NCBI GenBank assembly: GCA_002633005.1 | Contig: NMRA01000311.1 | Location: 11,839-73,838, forward strand | Length of the DNA stretch: 62,000 nucleotides | Reading direction: 5' to 3' | DNA from: Phoronis australis | Lineage: Eukaryota; Phoronida; Phoronidae | Shown here: in pieces, positions 1 through 12,300 of the stretch | Layout of the letters: each line of letters opens with the position of its first letter | Position numbering within the stretch: position 1 is the stretch's first letter | Notes under the pieces: generated by a model | The model's database searches: none | Told to the model about the DNA's origin: nothing | The model's input: only the letters and a program-made list of their open reading frames with translations | Made by a program: the position numbers and the translations under genes

Positions 1-672
1 TTCTGGCATTGTCAGGCAACAAAAATAACACAAAACACTTGAGACTGGGCAAAATTTGTGCCTCAATGACTAAAACATTGACTAATGGTGTAAAATACAG
101 CTTGTTTGCATAATACACCAGAAATACGTTATAGTACAAAAACAATATAGTTGAATGATCTCTGTGAATGTGCACAAAGACTGTATGAAAATAATAGATT
201 ATTCTGACAGCGTTTATCAAGCAGTATGAGACAAATACATGACAGTGATCAAACTATGTACTTTCTATGACTTAATCAACAAATAAAATGAACTTTTTAA
301 TACAAAAAAAGGAAATAACGGGGTTGGAGGTCTATTTAGGCACAGGCACCTTTAAGTAGCCCTCTACAATATAACTTGTTGTTGCCGTGTGATAATATAC
401 GAAAGATTGTAATGGTATGGTAAACTTTATTCTTTGTTCCGTGGCCCAAATGTGGCCCATGAACACAGCGAATATAAAGTCTGCAACCACTGACTACCAT
501 ACAAAACTTGTGCGAATCTTGTCTGCAAAGAACAAGAAACACTAAATTAACAAAATGTCTGACACGGGGCGTGGTCAACACAAGACACACAGAAAAAGTA
601 GACCATGGAAACAGATTATACACCAAAATACAGCAAATTAAATACAATACTATCTACACAAATATACAAACT

Positions 673-944
673 AAGGGAAAAGAAAATGTACTAACTGCGT
701 CCAAAACAAAGCAAATGATACAGATAACGGAAGAAAATACTCACTAGTACACGACAACAGTAAGCGACTTGACGCTTCAAATGATGCGGGCAGAGTGAAA
801 TGGCAAGNAAGGGAAATGAAAATGTACTAACTGCGTCCAAAACAAAGCAAATGATACAGATAACGAAAGAAAATACTCACTAGTGCACGACAACAGTAAA
901 CGAACTTGACGCTTCAAATGATGCGGGCAGAGTCAAATGGCAAG
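673..944. repeat. Direct duplication of about 136 bp flanking an N at 808
   Basis: Positions 673-807 and 809-944 are nearly the same sequence, separated by one N at 808. Differences are a few substitutions and one inserted base. A single N between two near-identical flanks is what an unresolved contig overlap or an uncollapsed pair of alleles looks like, so this is probably an assembly artefact and not a true tandem duplication. Confidence 0.85.
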
Positions 945-1860
945 CCAGTGAAACAATAGCCTAGAAAGTGCCTAGCGGCGAGGCAGAAAACTAACGCTAA
1001 GCAAAACAAAATACCTCACATTTAAAATACATAATGAACACAATTAACCTGCAAATCATCCGTAACATGTGGCATGTTGACCGACTAGTAAATGAAAGCA
1101 AACGACGACGGAGCTTAACACAACCGAGGTAGAACAATGACTGACTGGGCAGCTCTCACAGTCAGACTATATGAAAAGAAATTGGCGCGAAATGCTTGCC
1201 TCCTAAAACGTCACTTCCGGAGTAGCAGACGAGTAATTAATAAAATTACGAAAAGCTGTAATTAAGTGGAAAATATGTCTAGGATAACCAACCAACCTTA
1301 TTTTAGCTCAACATGACATGGAAAAAGGTTGCCTTCGCCTTTAAGTCAGAGCAGATCCACGATCTGATATAGTATCACGTTCCATTAAACTTGACAAACA
1401 AGCCTGTTGTGTTGGTACACAACGGCCGGTGTGGTAGTAAACGGGTCAGAGCTTGCAGTCACGCAAAGGAATTAGCTGGTGTAGTCTAATTTCTCTGAAA
1501 GTCGATCGTTTTTTGGTGATGATATTCATATAGAACACATCTTCTTCAGGACATTTATTGAATGTCATTTGGAAATAGTAGAGAGCTTTCGCAAAGCGAC
1601 GTGAACACGCATTTATCCCATACGTACGCGTTGAATCAGTCGAGGGAAAAACAGCCATGTAATATTTTTTCCGTTTTCACCTCCCACACTACTTCAACAG
1701 TGACCTCTGACATGAAAAGTTCAAAAGATAGGCCAATGTGATATGCCACGTGAATAGTCTCGAGTGGAGTATTCGAAAAATCTGGCGAAAAAAATGAAAG
1801 AACTTTAGGAATTTGATGCGTATGGGATAAATACAAACCATACCTCGATTGGCGTACATT

Positions 1861-1943
1861 GAAGTAATATCCCACTCGACATTATTCCTTATTCCTTCGG
1901 TCTCAGTCGATACGCGGAATAATGTCTCGTGGGATATTACTTC
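1861..1943. repeat. 28-bp inverted repeat (hairpin) with 27-bp loop
   Basis: The left arm is 1861-1888 and the right arm 1916-1943. The reverse complement of the right arm matches the left arm at 26 of 28 positions; both arms contain GAAGTAATATCCCAC at the outer end. This could be a fold-back transposon remnant or a transcribed hairpin. No target-site duplication was identified. Confidence 0.85.
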
Positions 1944-3214
1944 ATCAACGCCACTCTCGGTACGTTTTGTGTATATATAATTGTGCGTGCCGATTCACGT
2001 TACGGTAAGAAAAATAGGTTTCGCAACAACTGAATTTTTACGTGAACGTGAAAGTAAACGTGAACTGAATAACTGAGCTCGGGGTGTCCAGTTATCGCAG
2101 TACATATCCGCTAGATTACAAACTACTTACAAATCACTCTGCGAATGCAAATTCTTATATTTTCATTCTCATAACATCTAACACAAATCAGTCAATGCAA
2201 TTTTATTTATTTTAGTCAATTTTTTAGTTAATTTGCGATGAGATTTAACATGTTGTGTTCTAAAACTAGCCTCCCCTCCTTTCTTTCTTCTCCATTTCAA
2301 GCCTCTCTTCCATTTCGTCTCCATTGCAAACCTTTCCCGTTCCAGTGTTATCACTTGCTGTCGTATTTTCAGCTCTGCAACGTGTTTTTCTTTGAAAAGT
2401 TGATGGACAATCGGTACATGTACGTTTTACAGAATATTGAATGAAACATGTTTTGTTTAGTTATATATGTACATTACTGTATTCCGTTCTGCTACAGGTA
2501 TGCAAGATGGGAATCTATGTTGAATGTGAAAAAAAAATTGTTTCTAGACAAACTCCTGTGAAAATGGTCAACTCTTACAATGCGTAATTTATTTGCAGTT
2601 TAAAATAAATATAGATACATGTAAATTAAGCAGGTAAAAAATTAACAATGAACACAAAATCATTTCTATCAAAAATCCATTCTAGTTCGATGATATCCAA
2701 CGAAGCCCGGCAGAATAAGGATTTTGGAAAAAGGCCTTCCTTCAGCTAGACTTTAAATACATTTATAGACAAAAAAATCGTGTTCGTTTCATACTGAAGC
2801 AAAGAAAAAAGATTGAGAACTCTATCAAAATAAAAATCGTTTCGATGTCTTACCAAATAAGAATTTAAAAAAGGGCCACAGGTTTCGCATTTAAAGCGAG
2901 TCGGACGTGAATCTCCCTGTATTAGAGTAAAATACGCAAACACTATTGGGATTACGTCACAGCCAACAATGGCATGTAGGCCCCTATGACGCGTGATATA
3001 TATATGCGTGATAATTCACATTCACGTCGCTCTGCGAAACCTCTCTAGCTCAGTATTGTTAAATATCGGTTAGCGTCAGGCGCGTTGTTTACAACCGACA
3101 TATTTGTTAGACTACGTGACCTTATTAGAGGAACGCAGACCATGTGATTGAGAGAGCTAGACTTTTTTGTCAACTTTGTCCCCTTACTATCATTGTAAAA
3201 CTGATATCACGGCT

Positions 3215-3228
3215 GTATATATATATAT
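3215..3228 (+). promoter_or_regulatory. Possible TATA box of the arylsulfatase gene
   Basis: An alternating TA run (GTATATATATATAT) lies about 80-95 bases before the sulfatase ATG. That spacing would put transcription start near 3250 and leave a short 5' UTR. It could equally be a chance dinucleotide run, since no initiator was confirmed. Confidence 0.4.
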
Positions 3229-3308
3229 CCACTAGCCGATCAATGAAATCGGGATACTCGTCATACAGCGCGGGTACGTAACGGCACTGCGATTAACACG
3301 TACTGGTG

Positions 3309-6300
3309 ATGAAGCGCTTCATGACTGGTGCAGTGATTCTGTATGTCACACTGGCGTGTGTATTCTTAGCTCAAGGACAAGACGGCTCAAACTTGCCTCC
3401 GAATATCGTGTTCATTGTAGCTGACGACCTCGGTAAGTAAAAACTAAGAGGACGTGACAGTGTAGCTTTTCTGTACGTGGTCCGATGATACTCTCGTACA
3501 TGGCAAGACGTGTCTTTAAAATTTGTGGCCGTTAATTCCCCGTGAGGATATCGGAGATCGGAAGAAGAGATGCGTCAATCTGAAACTCATAACGTGGATA
3601 GGAACTGCATGGCAACGTATCGCAATACATGAATTCAAGCATGTAATCTGTCGTGAATGATAGCAAACGTATTTGAAGTGACGGAACCAGACCGCACAAA
3701 AAGCGGGTTCTTTCGACAATTTTATGTTAAAAAGCTGCATTTTGCATTGTTTTGATGGCTAAAAACGAAATAGGTGTACTAGTAGTCCTTGGGATTCCAA
3801 TTCCTTCAAGTTACAAGCAGTGAGTGGACTGGCTGCTGCAATATTCGTATTCTCATTAGGACCGTCCGGATCGCACAAAGCGACACTGTGTACTGCACAC
3901 TTTACTTACCCACAATGCCGTCCTTCATGTCAATGAAGTATTACTGTTGTGCTGTAGGCTGCAACTCCGAAGTGAGGAAGTTTGATGAAACTGTACAAAT
4001 GCACGGGTGCGCGATCTGAAATTCTTCGCCTCCCCGACATCATTGACGGACATGACATGTGCTTCATTTGATTTCCAAAACAAGATCACATGCTTTCTTA
4101 TCTCGGGGTCAAAGGAAAGTTCTATCGCCCCGTAATCCGGGACGGCCTATTTTAGGGTTGGCCATCCACAAGAATCTTTGAAGCCATTTCCTGAGTCGCT
4201 GGTGGTTTCGATATTATTTTGATAACGGAAATAGAATTCTGTCACTGTTAAGAATATTATGAGACCGATTTTATCGGAGCAAATGGCTTGGTCCGATTTA
4301 TTTGTTTTAGCTAGCTACACGGGTTGAGGCTGCAAATTTGTTTGGAAAGGGAACACGCATTCCATTTCTGATCCAGCTCGCATATAAAAGCATACTTCAA
4401 CAATTTTCGTTCCACATCTCGCATCCTTTTATTTCATTTCATATAATTAGATGTTCTTTTTAACATTGTCGCTTTTCTCGAAGATAACCTATGAAAAACG
4501 TTAAAGATAGTGTAAAATGAGCCAACGATTACCTCACGTTTTATGCTCCCTTATGTGCCCCCATCGGAAACACCTCTCATTTTCTTGACTTATCACAGTC
4601 GACTGGTGTGTTGAAGAGTTCCCACCATGCATTTTCTTAGTTTTTGAGGTTTCAGTTAGCTTATATGAAATGAATACCATAAAATCTAAACAAATAAATA
4701 CTTTTTATGCCAAATAGTCGCGAATTTTTTAATTTTGAAGACAAATTTGTTAGTTCCAAGTTTTCCGCCAAATGATGTAATGGGTGGAAGACCTTTGGTC
4801 AATGGTCACTTGACAATCAATTGCAATGGCGGAACACACCAGATCAGAAGGCAAGCGCGATTTTGAGCGAGAACTGAACAATTGTTATGCAAACAGAGAC
4901 GAGAGTGGATACGAGCATCACACTCAAGTACTTGAAGAATCAGACAACGAATTCGATTTATGATCGACATATGTCCCGACTAAATAAATAATAAAGGATA
5001 CGTGCGTCGCAAGCTCGTTACCAGAGATGAAAAGGAGACCGAGGTAGGCGATGTAAGGTCATTTAAGCCTTTTATGACTAATACAATTACAATATAATGA
5101 ATACAGATAAGTTACATAAAAATGTTAATCTCTGGTAAAATTGGCAACCATTTCCCACTTGGCCGGCGAACTTTCGTCGGCTTTGAGGCCATGTGAACTC
5201 AACCCACTTGCACGAGAAATGCCGTAGACATATGTGAGCCACACCAACTGAACAATATTCACAAAATAGACACTTTTAAGTAATAAATTAATCATTGACC
5301 AAGGGCTTATTAAACCTGGGTCACTCTCATTCGCTGTTGCCATACACAGTGCATAAGCCTACGTGTCGTAGCACTCGATCTGGGCCGGGGTCGAGGGCGT
5401 CGCATCACTCACCCTAGAATGAAAGCAATTTGTTCGTTGTTTAAAAAAATACATATACATTAATAACTTGAAGGTGGTGAGTCCGTCAATCATTGTAACG
5501 CCGTTTTGTGTATGGTCGAAACAAGATTCCTTGGCTGAAATATGTCAAACAAAGTGTGGATCCCTACCGAATCGTATGCTCCATACTGTCGTGCGGTGAA
5601 CAAACCGATGTCATCTCTGTGCAACTTTTATGTCTTTAGCAAATTCGAACATAGGGACGTTCTCGGTCAAGTCTCGGTCTCCACAAAAGCACCTTTTGAT
5701 GTCTGAAAAAGGCGGCTCTCCGTGGACTTTCTTCACAACTCTTCAGTATCGCAGTTGTAAAAACAACAACGGCGGGGACGGTCTTCCACCCATTGCGTAC
5801 AATCCCGATAACGGAAAAATACCGTTTTTAACAATCCGGCTTGTTTCATAACAACAGATATACTAAAGGCTATTAAACCTCTTAATATTTTTTAAACACA
5901 GGATCATGGTGGGAACTCTTTAAAATCATCTTCGTGACCAGCACATTACCCCCACTAACCCCAGCCAGAACAGGTGATCGCCTGCAGAGACAGGCTGTGT
6001 GTAGCATACCTAGCTACTCACATGCACGTGACGATTAGATAGCGCTGATTCAATTTTAGTCTTGTGACGCATTCTTTGAACTCAAAATTGCGAAATAGTG
6101 TACTTACAAACCCCCTACTGTGAACGATAGTCGAAAAAATGACAACCCATTCGTTGCGTTAACTTCCTTTTATTCATTGCTATTTTGCCCCCACCCCAAT
6201 CGTTTATTTACTTTCCTGCGGTTCTCAACGATTAGCGTGCTGTTGGCGGCGTCGGCCACGGGTTAACGTTTGTACGTCTTGTGTAAATTGCCTTTCCCTT

Positions 6301-9300
6301 CAAATCAAGAACGATAGTTTTAAAGTGATGAATTTTGCCGTGTCAAGGCGGCGACGTATACATTTTCTTAGTTTTGTTAGTAGTTATTCGTCTCATATCT
6401 TACTTGTAGCTCATTGGACCTTCCTGTAGGACTATTGTGTGCTGTTGTTTGTGTCGGTCACAGACATTTAAAAGTACAAATTGACCAGTTGACCTGCGCT
6501 GCTGTGTTAGATTCTAAATCCGCTGCATACTATTCCCGTGGCAAGTTAGTGATAGTTGGCCAGTTTCCCCCTTCAGTTTCATTTTAATTGGATTTCTCTC
6601 GTTCGAACATATACGGCGCTAATCCATCCAACGGTTGTTTCTACATTTTCTTAATCTTCCATTTCGCCCTACATTTCATTGAACCCTTCCGTCTCTACAG
6701 CGTCTTCAAGTTCGCTGTTCTTTGCTTCTTTCGCTATCGTAATAAGAACGTCCGTCCATCGCGAGGTATTAGGATGTTTTACCCAGGTGCGAAAGACTCG
6801 CGCCTTTCCTGTTCTTTTTTGGTATGATGCGCGTGAGCCACTCGTTTGTACGATGTTTAACACCGTCTTACGCCCATACATAATCTCATAATTGTCATGG
6901 AGCGGCTATATAGACAGATTAATTCCCTGGTACACCCACTTCACCAAAATGTCTCCATTGATTGCCAACCTGTCCCGCACCGCACGCAGGGACCCTGTAG
7001 TTCAATTAGTTCACTAGACCCTGACGTCGTCGTGAATAAGCCTTTGATGTTAGACTGAGTAAGTGGCCCCCACCGGGACCGCGCTATCGACTTCGGAGAG
7101 GCCACACTATCGTGACACAGCAACTCCGTAGGACTATGCGAGTGTTACTGTGTCGCTGTATTTAATTGGCAAATTTGTTGTCTCTAATAAGCGTTATGTG
7201 AAAATCTCGAGATTTGAAGTCTGCACCCATCACCGTATGGTAAGTTTTCTTGTGACAAAGACTGCACGTCTCGCTTCTCAAGATGATGTCATTTGCGGCG
7301 ATTAGTAGGAGCGCCACCTAAATTTTTTTCGGCGCTAAATGGGGTTCCTGATGAAGTCGAACGATAGTAATTAGGGTGATCAGTTAATGTCAGGAGTAAA
7401 CGAAGGGCTGACACACTTATGTTGATCAATAGTACATACATTTAACATGTTCAAGTCAGTTGGCCACTTTACTCCGTCTTTAACATGTGACGTCATAGTG
7501 TTTGTAATTTGCCAATGAGAGGCTGCGTTAAACTTGCTTTCATACTGCATTGGTTAACCAAAGCTTTGTGGATATTTTGGCTTGTACGTATTATCATGGA
7601 TCTCTATATCGAACCAAGTCCGCGTTATAATTCAAACGTCACGTTCAATCGCCTCAGTGCATACTACATACTACGCCGCAAGTCGTTGAATAGGTTCTAT
7701 TCAATTCTAATATGTTCATGATATATTTTACCGGAAATTTGTACTGAAATACTTTTTCTGCTCCAGGTTTCGCGGACATTGGGTTCCGTAATCCATACTT
7801 CTCCTCGCCGCACTTGGACCAGTTAGCGAAGGAAGGTGTCATACTGAACCAGTCATATGTCCAGCCAGTATGCACTCCGTAAGTTTCACGTTTGAGATTT
7901 TTACGCTGTACTCAGATATGGCTGCTTTAGTGAAAACGCACGTGTCTTTTTTCTGCGACGCACTTGCATAACAGTTGTCTCATCAGTCGACCAATAAGAT
8001 AGGGCACACGAAAATTGGTTAATCGCTTTTGATCTTCTTGTTCTCGCTTTGTGCTAAAAGTTACATATTGCACGGAACTAAATTGAACTATTGTCGATGT
8101 CCATTTCGACCTCTACTTGTTTACCAGCGGCTGAGCTATTACTATACTGTAAGTGCCCAATAGTCGTCGCTGTGTCGCAGACGAAATTGCACTATGCATG
8201 TCGGCAGGTTTTGAGTGAGTGACAAAAAATTGCCTTTGCTGACGGAGGGGTGGGGGGTGAATTATAGGTCAATCAGACGGGGCATTGTCATTATGTAGTT
8301 TATTATTTACGTTTTGTGAACTAAGTAAAATGGAAATGTACACTTAGGAAATCTGGGAAAAGGCTTTACTTTGCACGTGGCTATTTGACGGTAATTTCGT
8401 TCGTTTCCTTTAGAGGTTTTAATTGCTTCAGAGAAATAAGTAACCCTGCAATCCACGTCATAACATTCTTGTTGTGTTGCCGATCAGGTCCCGGAACTCG
8501 TGGATGAGCGGACTGTACCCTTTTAAAACAGGTCTACAGCACTTGGTTATCAACCCTCCTAAGCCTGAGTGCTTGCCTTTGAAATACAAGTTGTTGCCGC
8601 AATACTTGAAAGATCTTGGTTACAAGGCGCATATGGTGGGGAAGTAAGTTGAAATTTTTGAGTCTACGTGTACACAAACATAGCAGACTAGATAATGTTT
8701 TGAAAAACTAAAGAGAACGCACATGGTCAATAGTGGTCGATTTTAGTTCTAAATGACAAATTTTCTAATGATGAAATAGCTATATTAGTTGATTGCCGAT
8801 GACCAGAAATATTTGATTGACTAAGCTCCATTTCGCAATGTCTAGGTACCATACTGCGATAGGATTTCATGAACAGTGTACGTTACTAACCCAATGCGTG
8901 TGTATACACGCGTCATTTTCGAAATCGCAATAAACTCTTTTGCGTTTTCTTGAATTGCTCTTTGTTTCGATGTCCCTGTTTAGAGCAAAAATAGAATCTC
9001 ATCACGGTAACCGTTAGGAATATTATGAGACCAATTTGATGAGAGTAAAAGGCCGATTGATTCAATTATTGTTTTTCATCCAGCGAAACCGCGATAAACG
9101 AAGTTTTGAATCCAACTTCAAGTTATCTCTCATTCCAACTGAAAGTCGAAAATTATGTTATCATGCCAAGTATTTTTTTCTCTTCTGTTTTTACCAGTTT
9201 AGAACATAGAATCAATCGCATCAACCTATAGGTTTAACTAAAACAGCAATTTGTGTTTTACTTCCTCGTGTAATAAATTCGTAAAATGTGAAGTCCAGGA

Positions 9301-12300
9301 ACACTGTGGCCGCCATGTTGTTATTGCTCCACCCACAAAATTCAAACTTTTGTCCACGTTGAAAAATTGATAAGCAGCATGATTTTGGGATCATTTTTGC
9401 CAAATCGGATTTCGTTTAACTTGGTTAGCATCTTTCTTGATCTCAAGTAATAAGGTGTAACTTTGAATGGCAATATGATGTTCATGAAATCCAGAAGAAA
9501 GACTAAGTGAGTGCTTAAAACGATAATTACAATAAGTTCTAGGTATACTGATAGAATTCCAATAATTTTGTAACATGCCTCCTGCTACTCGCACTTAGCA
9601 CGGACATCAGCAAGTGTCGAGATTTGTACGCTGACCAAACCAAAAACTGTTTCACGTCAGACGAACCTCGGGTAGTACTCAAGTAATTTTAAAAGTTTCG
9701 CAAGCGCATCAGCGAGTGCCAATAGAGGAAATTATTCAACATATCTCGTTTACTAAAAATATGCAATTCCCGTACTGCTCTATATAATTGTGGTGTATGT
9801 GAACATTGCCAGAACTTGATCTTGAAATTGTCATTATAAGTGTAAAACTACTTGGACAACAGTTATCTTGATAACTCTGACGCAGCTTTTTTTAAAACTT
9901 TTAACACCAGATGGCATCTCGGATTCTGTAACTGGAACTGCACACCAACATATCGCGGCTTCGACTCGTTCTACGGTTACTACAACGGAATGGAGCATTA
10001 TTTTAACCACTCTAGGGATGGCTACCTAGACTTCAGAAATAACGAAAAGCCTGAGAAATCTGAACAAGGTGTATACTCGGCGGTAAGGTTTTGAAGCTCC
10101 TTATTTGTTCACGGAAGTCCTGTAACCGGTGGCACGAAACAGTCTCTATTGGGACTCCACTAAGTTCCTGGCGCATTTGTACATTGTGTGACATTTTAAT
10201 GAAAATAAATAAGGTCCATGTCCCTAGGTTAGGGAGATTGCATGAAAAGGTATTTTTATAGTATTCAGAATTTACTCTCCCTTTGTTTCAAAGCGTAAAG
10301 TTGACGCAACAATGGAGATGAAATAACAGCGGAAAGGGCAATCAGTGTTTGTGCAATGTGTGTCGTGAAACTGATGCAAAGTACCAGCCTGGAGTGAGCA
10401 ATTACCGTGTGACTACCCGGACGTATGAGCGCATTTCTGGCAGCAAATCGGCAACGGCTATACTGGCCGTTAAAAATGTAAAATACAAAAAACATCCACA
10501 CACGGCGATGTTTCAACAAATAAAAACAAATTTTATCTCAAAAACACAGCTCTATACCTCAGTGGCAATAACGCACACCTGTAATTGATTTTGCAGCCCG
10601 AACTCAGTAACTGGCGAAGTAATTCCCCTGCAGTAGCTGTGATTCTTCCCGGGGAAAATAACCACTTGCTAAATTGGCTTTGATTTCCAGTTATTAGGGA
10701 AAATATATTTTGAAACATTACAAAATCTTGCAATATATACATATATAAATTTATTTTCGACATTTTCGCGACTTAAATCCTCATGATATTCTAACTGTAT
10801 AGCAATTTTATTCAATTATTTTGAAATTGCATGGTCGTTATGTTTATACTGTTTGTTTACCAGAGTTAATTACAACATAGATTATACACATCAGATTCGA
10901 AACTCCGACATTTTCTACCGTGCTATCCAAGAGGAGGCGCCGCTCTCCTAAATTATCTGGTGCAGTTTCCGGTTAGTGTATTGTGATTCTCGCATCTATT
11001 TTACTGCCCAGTACAACGAAAGCAAAATAATACATACGCTGTTTAAAATCTTAAAATAGTAGAACAGTTGGTATTGTGAGTACTTTTAGCAATGCTACTA
11101 CCACCCGACCACACAACAGCCGACCAAGATTAGCAGACGACGTACTTGCCGGAAATAACACCAGATAATTGGGCCAGGTGTCGTTAGTGAATAATGACTT
11201 AACGATGTGCGAATGAGCACAGATTTCGTCCATTGAAAGTATACGGAGTTGGTGGTCCATGTACTATAGCCTATGATTACAACAAGTAAAACACGCTTAG
11301 CCTAGTCCCCACAGTGGGATGCAAAATAATTTCTGACTAAATTTATTTGCCCCAATTTGTCAACAATTTCAATGAAAATTGTTCCTCTTGTAAAGTTAAG
11401 GTCTACTGTAGAATTTTTTATCCCTGTTTGCAGGCTGGTAACAGACACCGCTTTAGTCGTACAACCGGGCGTTCTTAAGACTGGGTTCCTGGATGAATTA
11501 TTCTTCCAGTTTGGCGGTTAGCTCAAAATGGCGGTGTGTTCTTCGGTTCGGAAGCCTGAACTTTCTTCGACTTTGCATTTTCGGGATTACTGTTAAATCC
11601 TGTGATTAGCTGTGCAGGAACTATTAAACAAAATAAAATCTGTTATGTTTTTGTGATTTCACTACAGATCGCTAGTTCTCACCAGAAGTTGGCTTAAATC
11701 AAGACCGATAACTTAACAAAATAAATGCGCATAAAATACTTTGACATTTAGCCACTGGGAATTAGCTCAGCCAGCGAACGGTTGGCTGCTCCGTGAGAGT
11801 TTCAGGTTCCATTCCGCGCTGGAGCTGACTTCAGAAAAAAAGCCCTTGTTGATGATGACATTTTTTCGTGTGTTATTAAATTAGTAGCAAACAATCCAAA
11901 TTGTGTTATCCTTGTCCAGTTTACTATTGAAAAGGAGATACTGGGCTTGTATCCTTTTGCCCAGTGTAACGCATTTATTCAAAAGTAATGTTTACTGAAA
12001 ATGAGTTTCCACTAACGTTCTACTTATTTCAGATTTCAGAGCTCATTACTCTTACACTCATACATTGATTATACGTTTATATTTTGACAACTTCAAATAT
12101 TTCGTTTCAGCACCTTTTTGCAGCGAAGGCGGACACCATAATCCGGAAACATAACAACACACAACCACTATTCCTCTACCTGCCATTTCAGTCTGTTCAT
12201 TCTCCAGTAGAGGTCAGTCAGTGATGTTTTGTCTCAGCCTGTATTGTCGTTCTGATATCCGGTCAGAGCATAGAAGTATAGCCCTGATGTACATTTCTGT

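Larger units (their letters stand above)
1..3214. other. Left intergenic region with no recognised gene
   Basis: No open frame here resembles a known family, and no chain of frames with matching splice sites could be built. The stretch contains the gap-flanking duplication at 673-944 and the inverted repeat at 1861-1943. Around 1190-1220 there is a CpG-containing patch with a CACTTCCGG-like ETS site, which could be a promoter for a leftward gene starting off the window; this is a guess. The last few hundred bases are the presumed upstream region of the sulfatase gene. Confidence 0.6.
3433..7766. other. Sulfatase intron 1 (4.3 kb), mostly unassigned
   Basis: Besides the THAP-like fragment, the small ORF at 4826-4963 and one copy of a dispersed repeat near 4240, I see nothing definable in this intron. 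Its short open frames (for example the 72-codon minus-strand frame at 5125-5343) are not supported by splice sites or a family match. Confidence 0.5.

Noticed and set aside
676-960. Possible minus-strand 5' UTR exon ending CACTA|GTGAGT
   Set aside because: Only a donor-like motif supports it; no coding content and the sequence lies in the suspect duplicated gap region.
5125-5343. 72-codon minus-strand frame with an ATG ([13 protein letters not shown]...)
   Set aside because: Could belong to the same decayed transposon as the THAP-like fragment, but no motif is firm enough to call it a gene.
10862-10952. 30-codon open run ([19 protein letters not shown]...) after a possible acceptor in sulfatase intron 4
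   Set aside because: No acceptor gives a frame that joins exon 4 in phase without a stop, and joining exon 4 directly to 12111 already restores the conserved family sequence.
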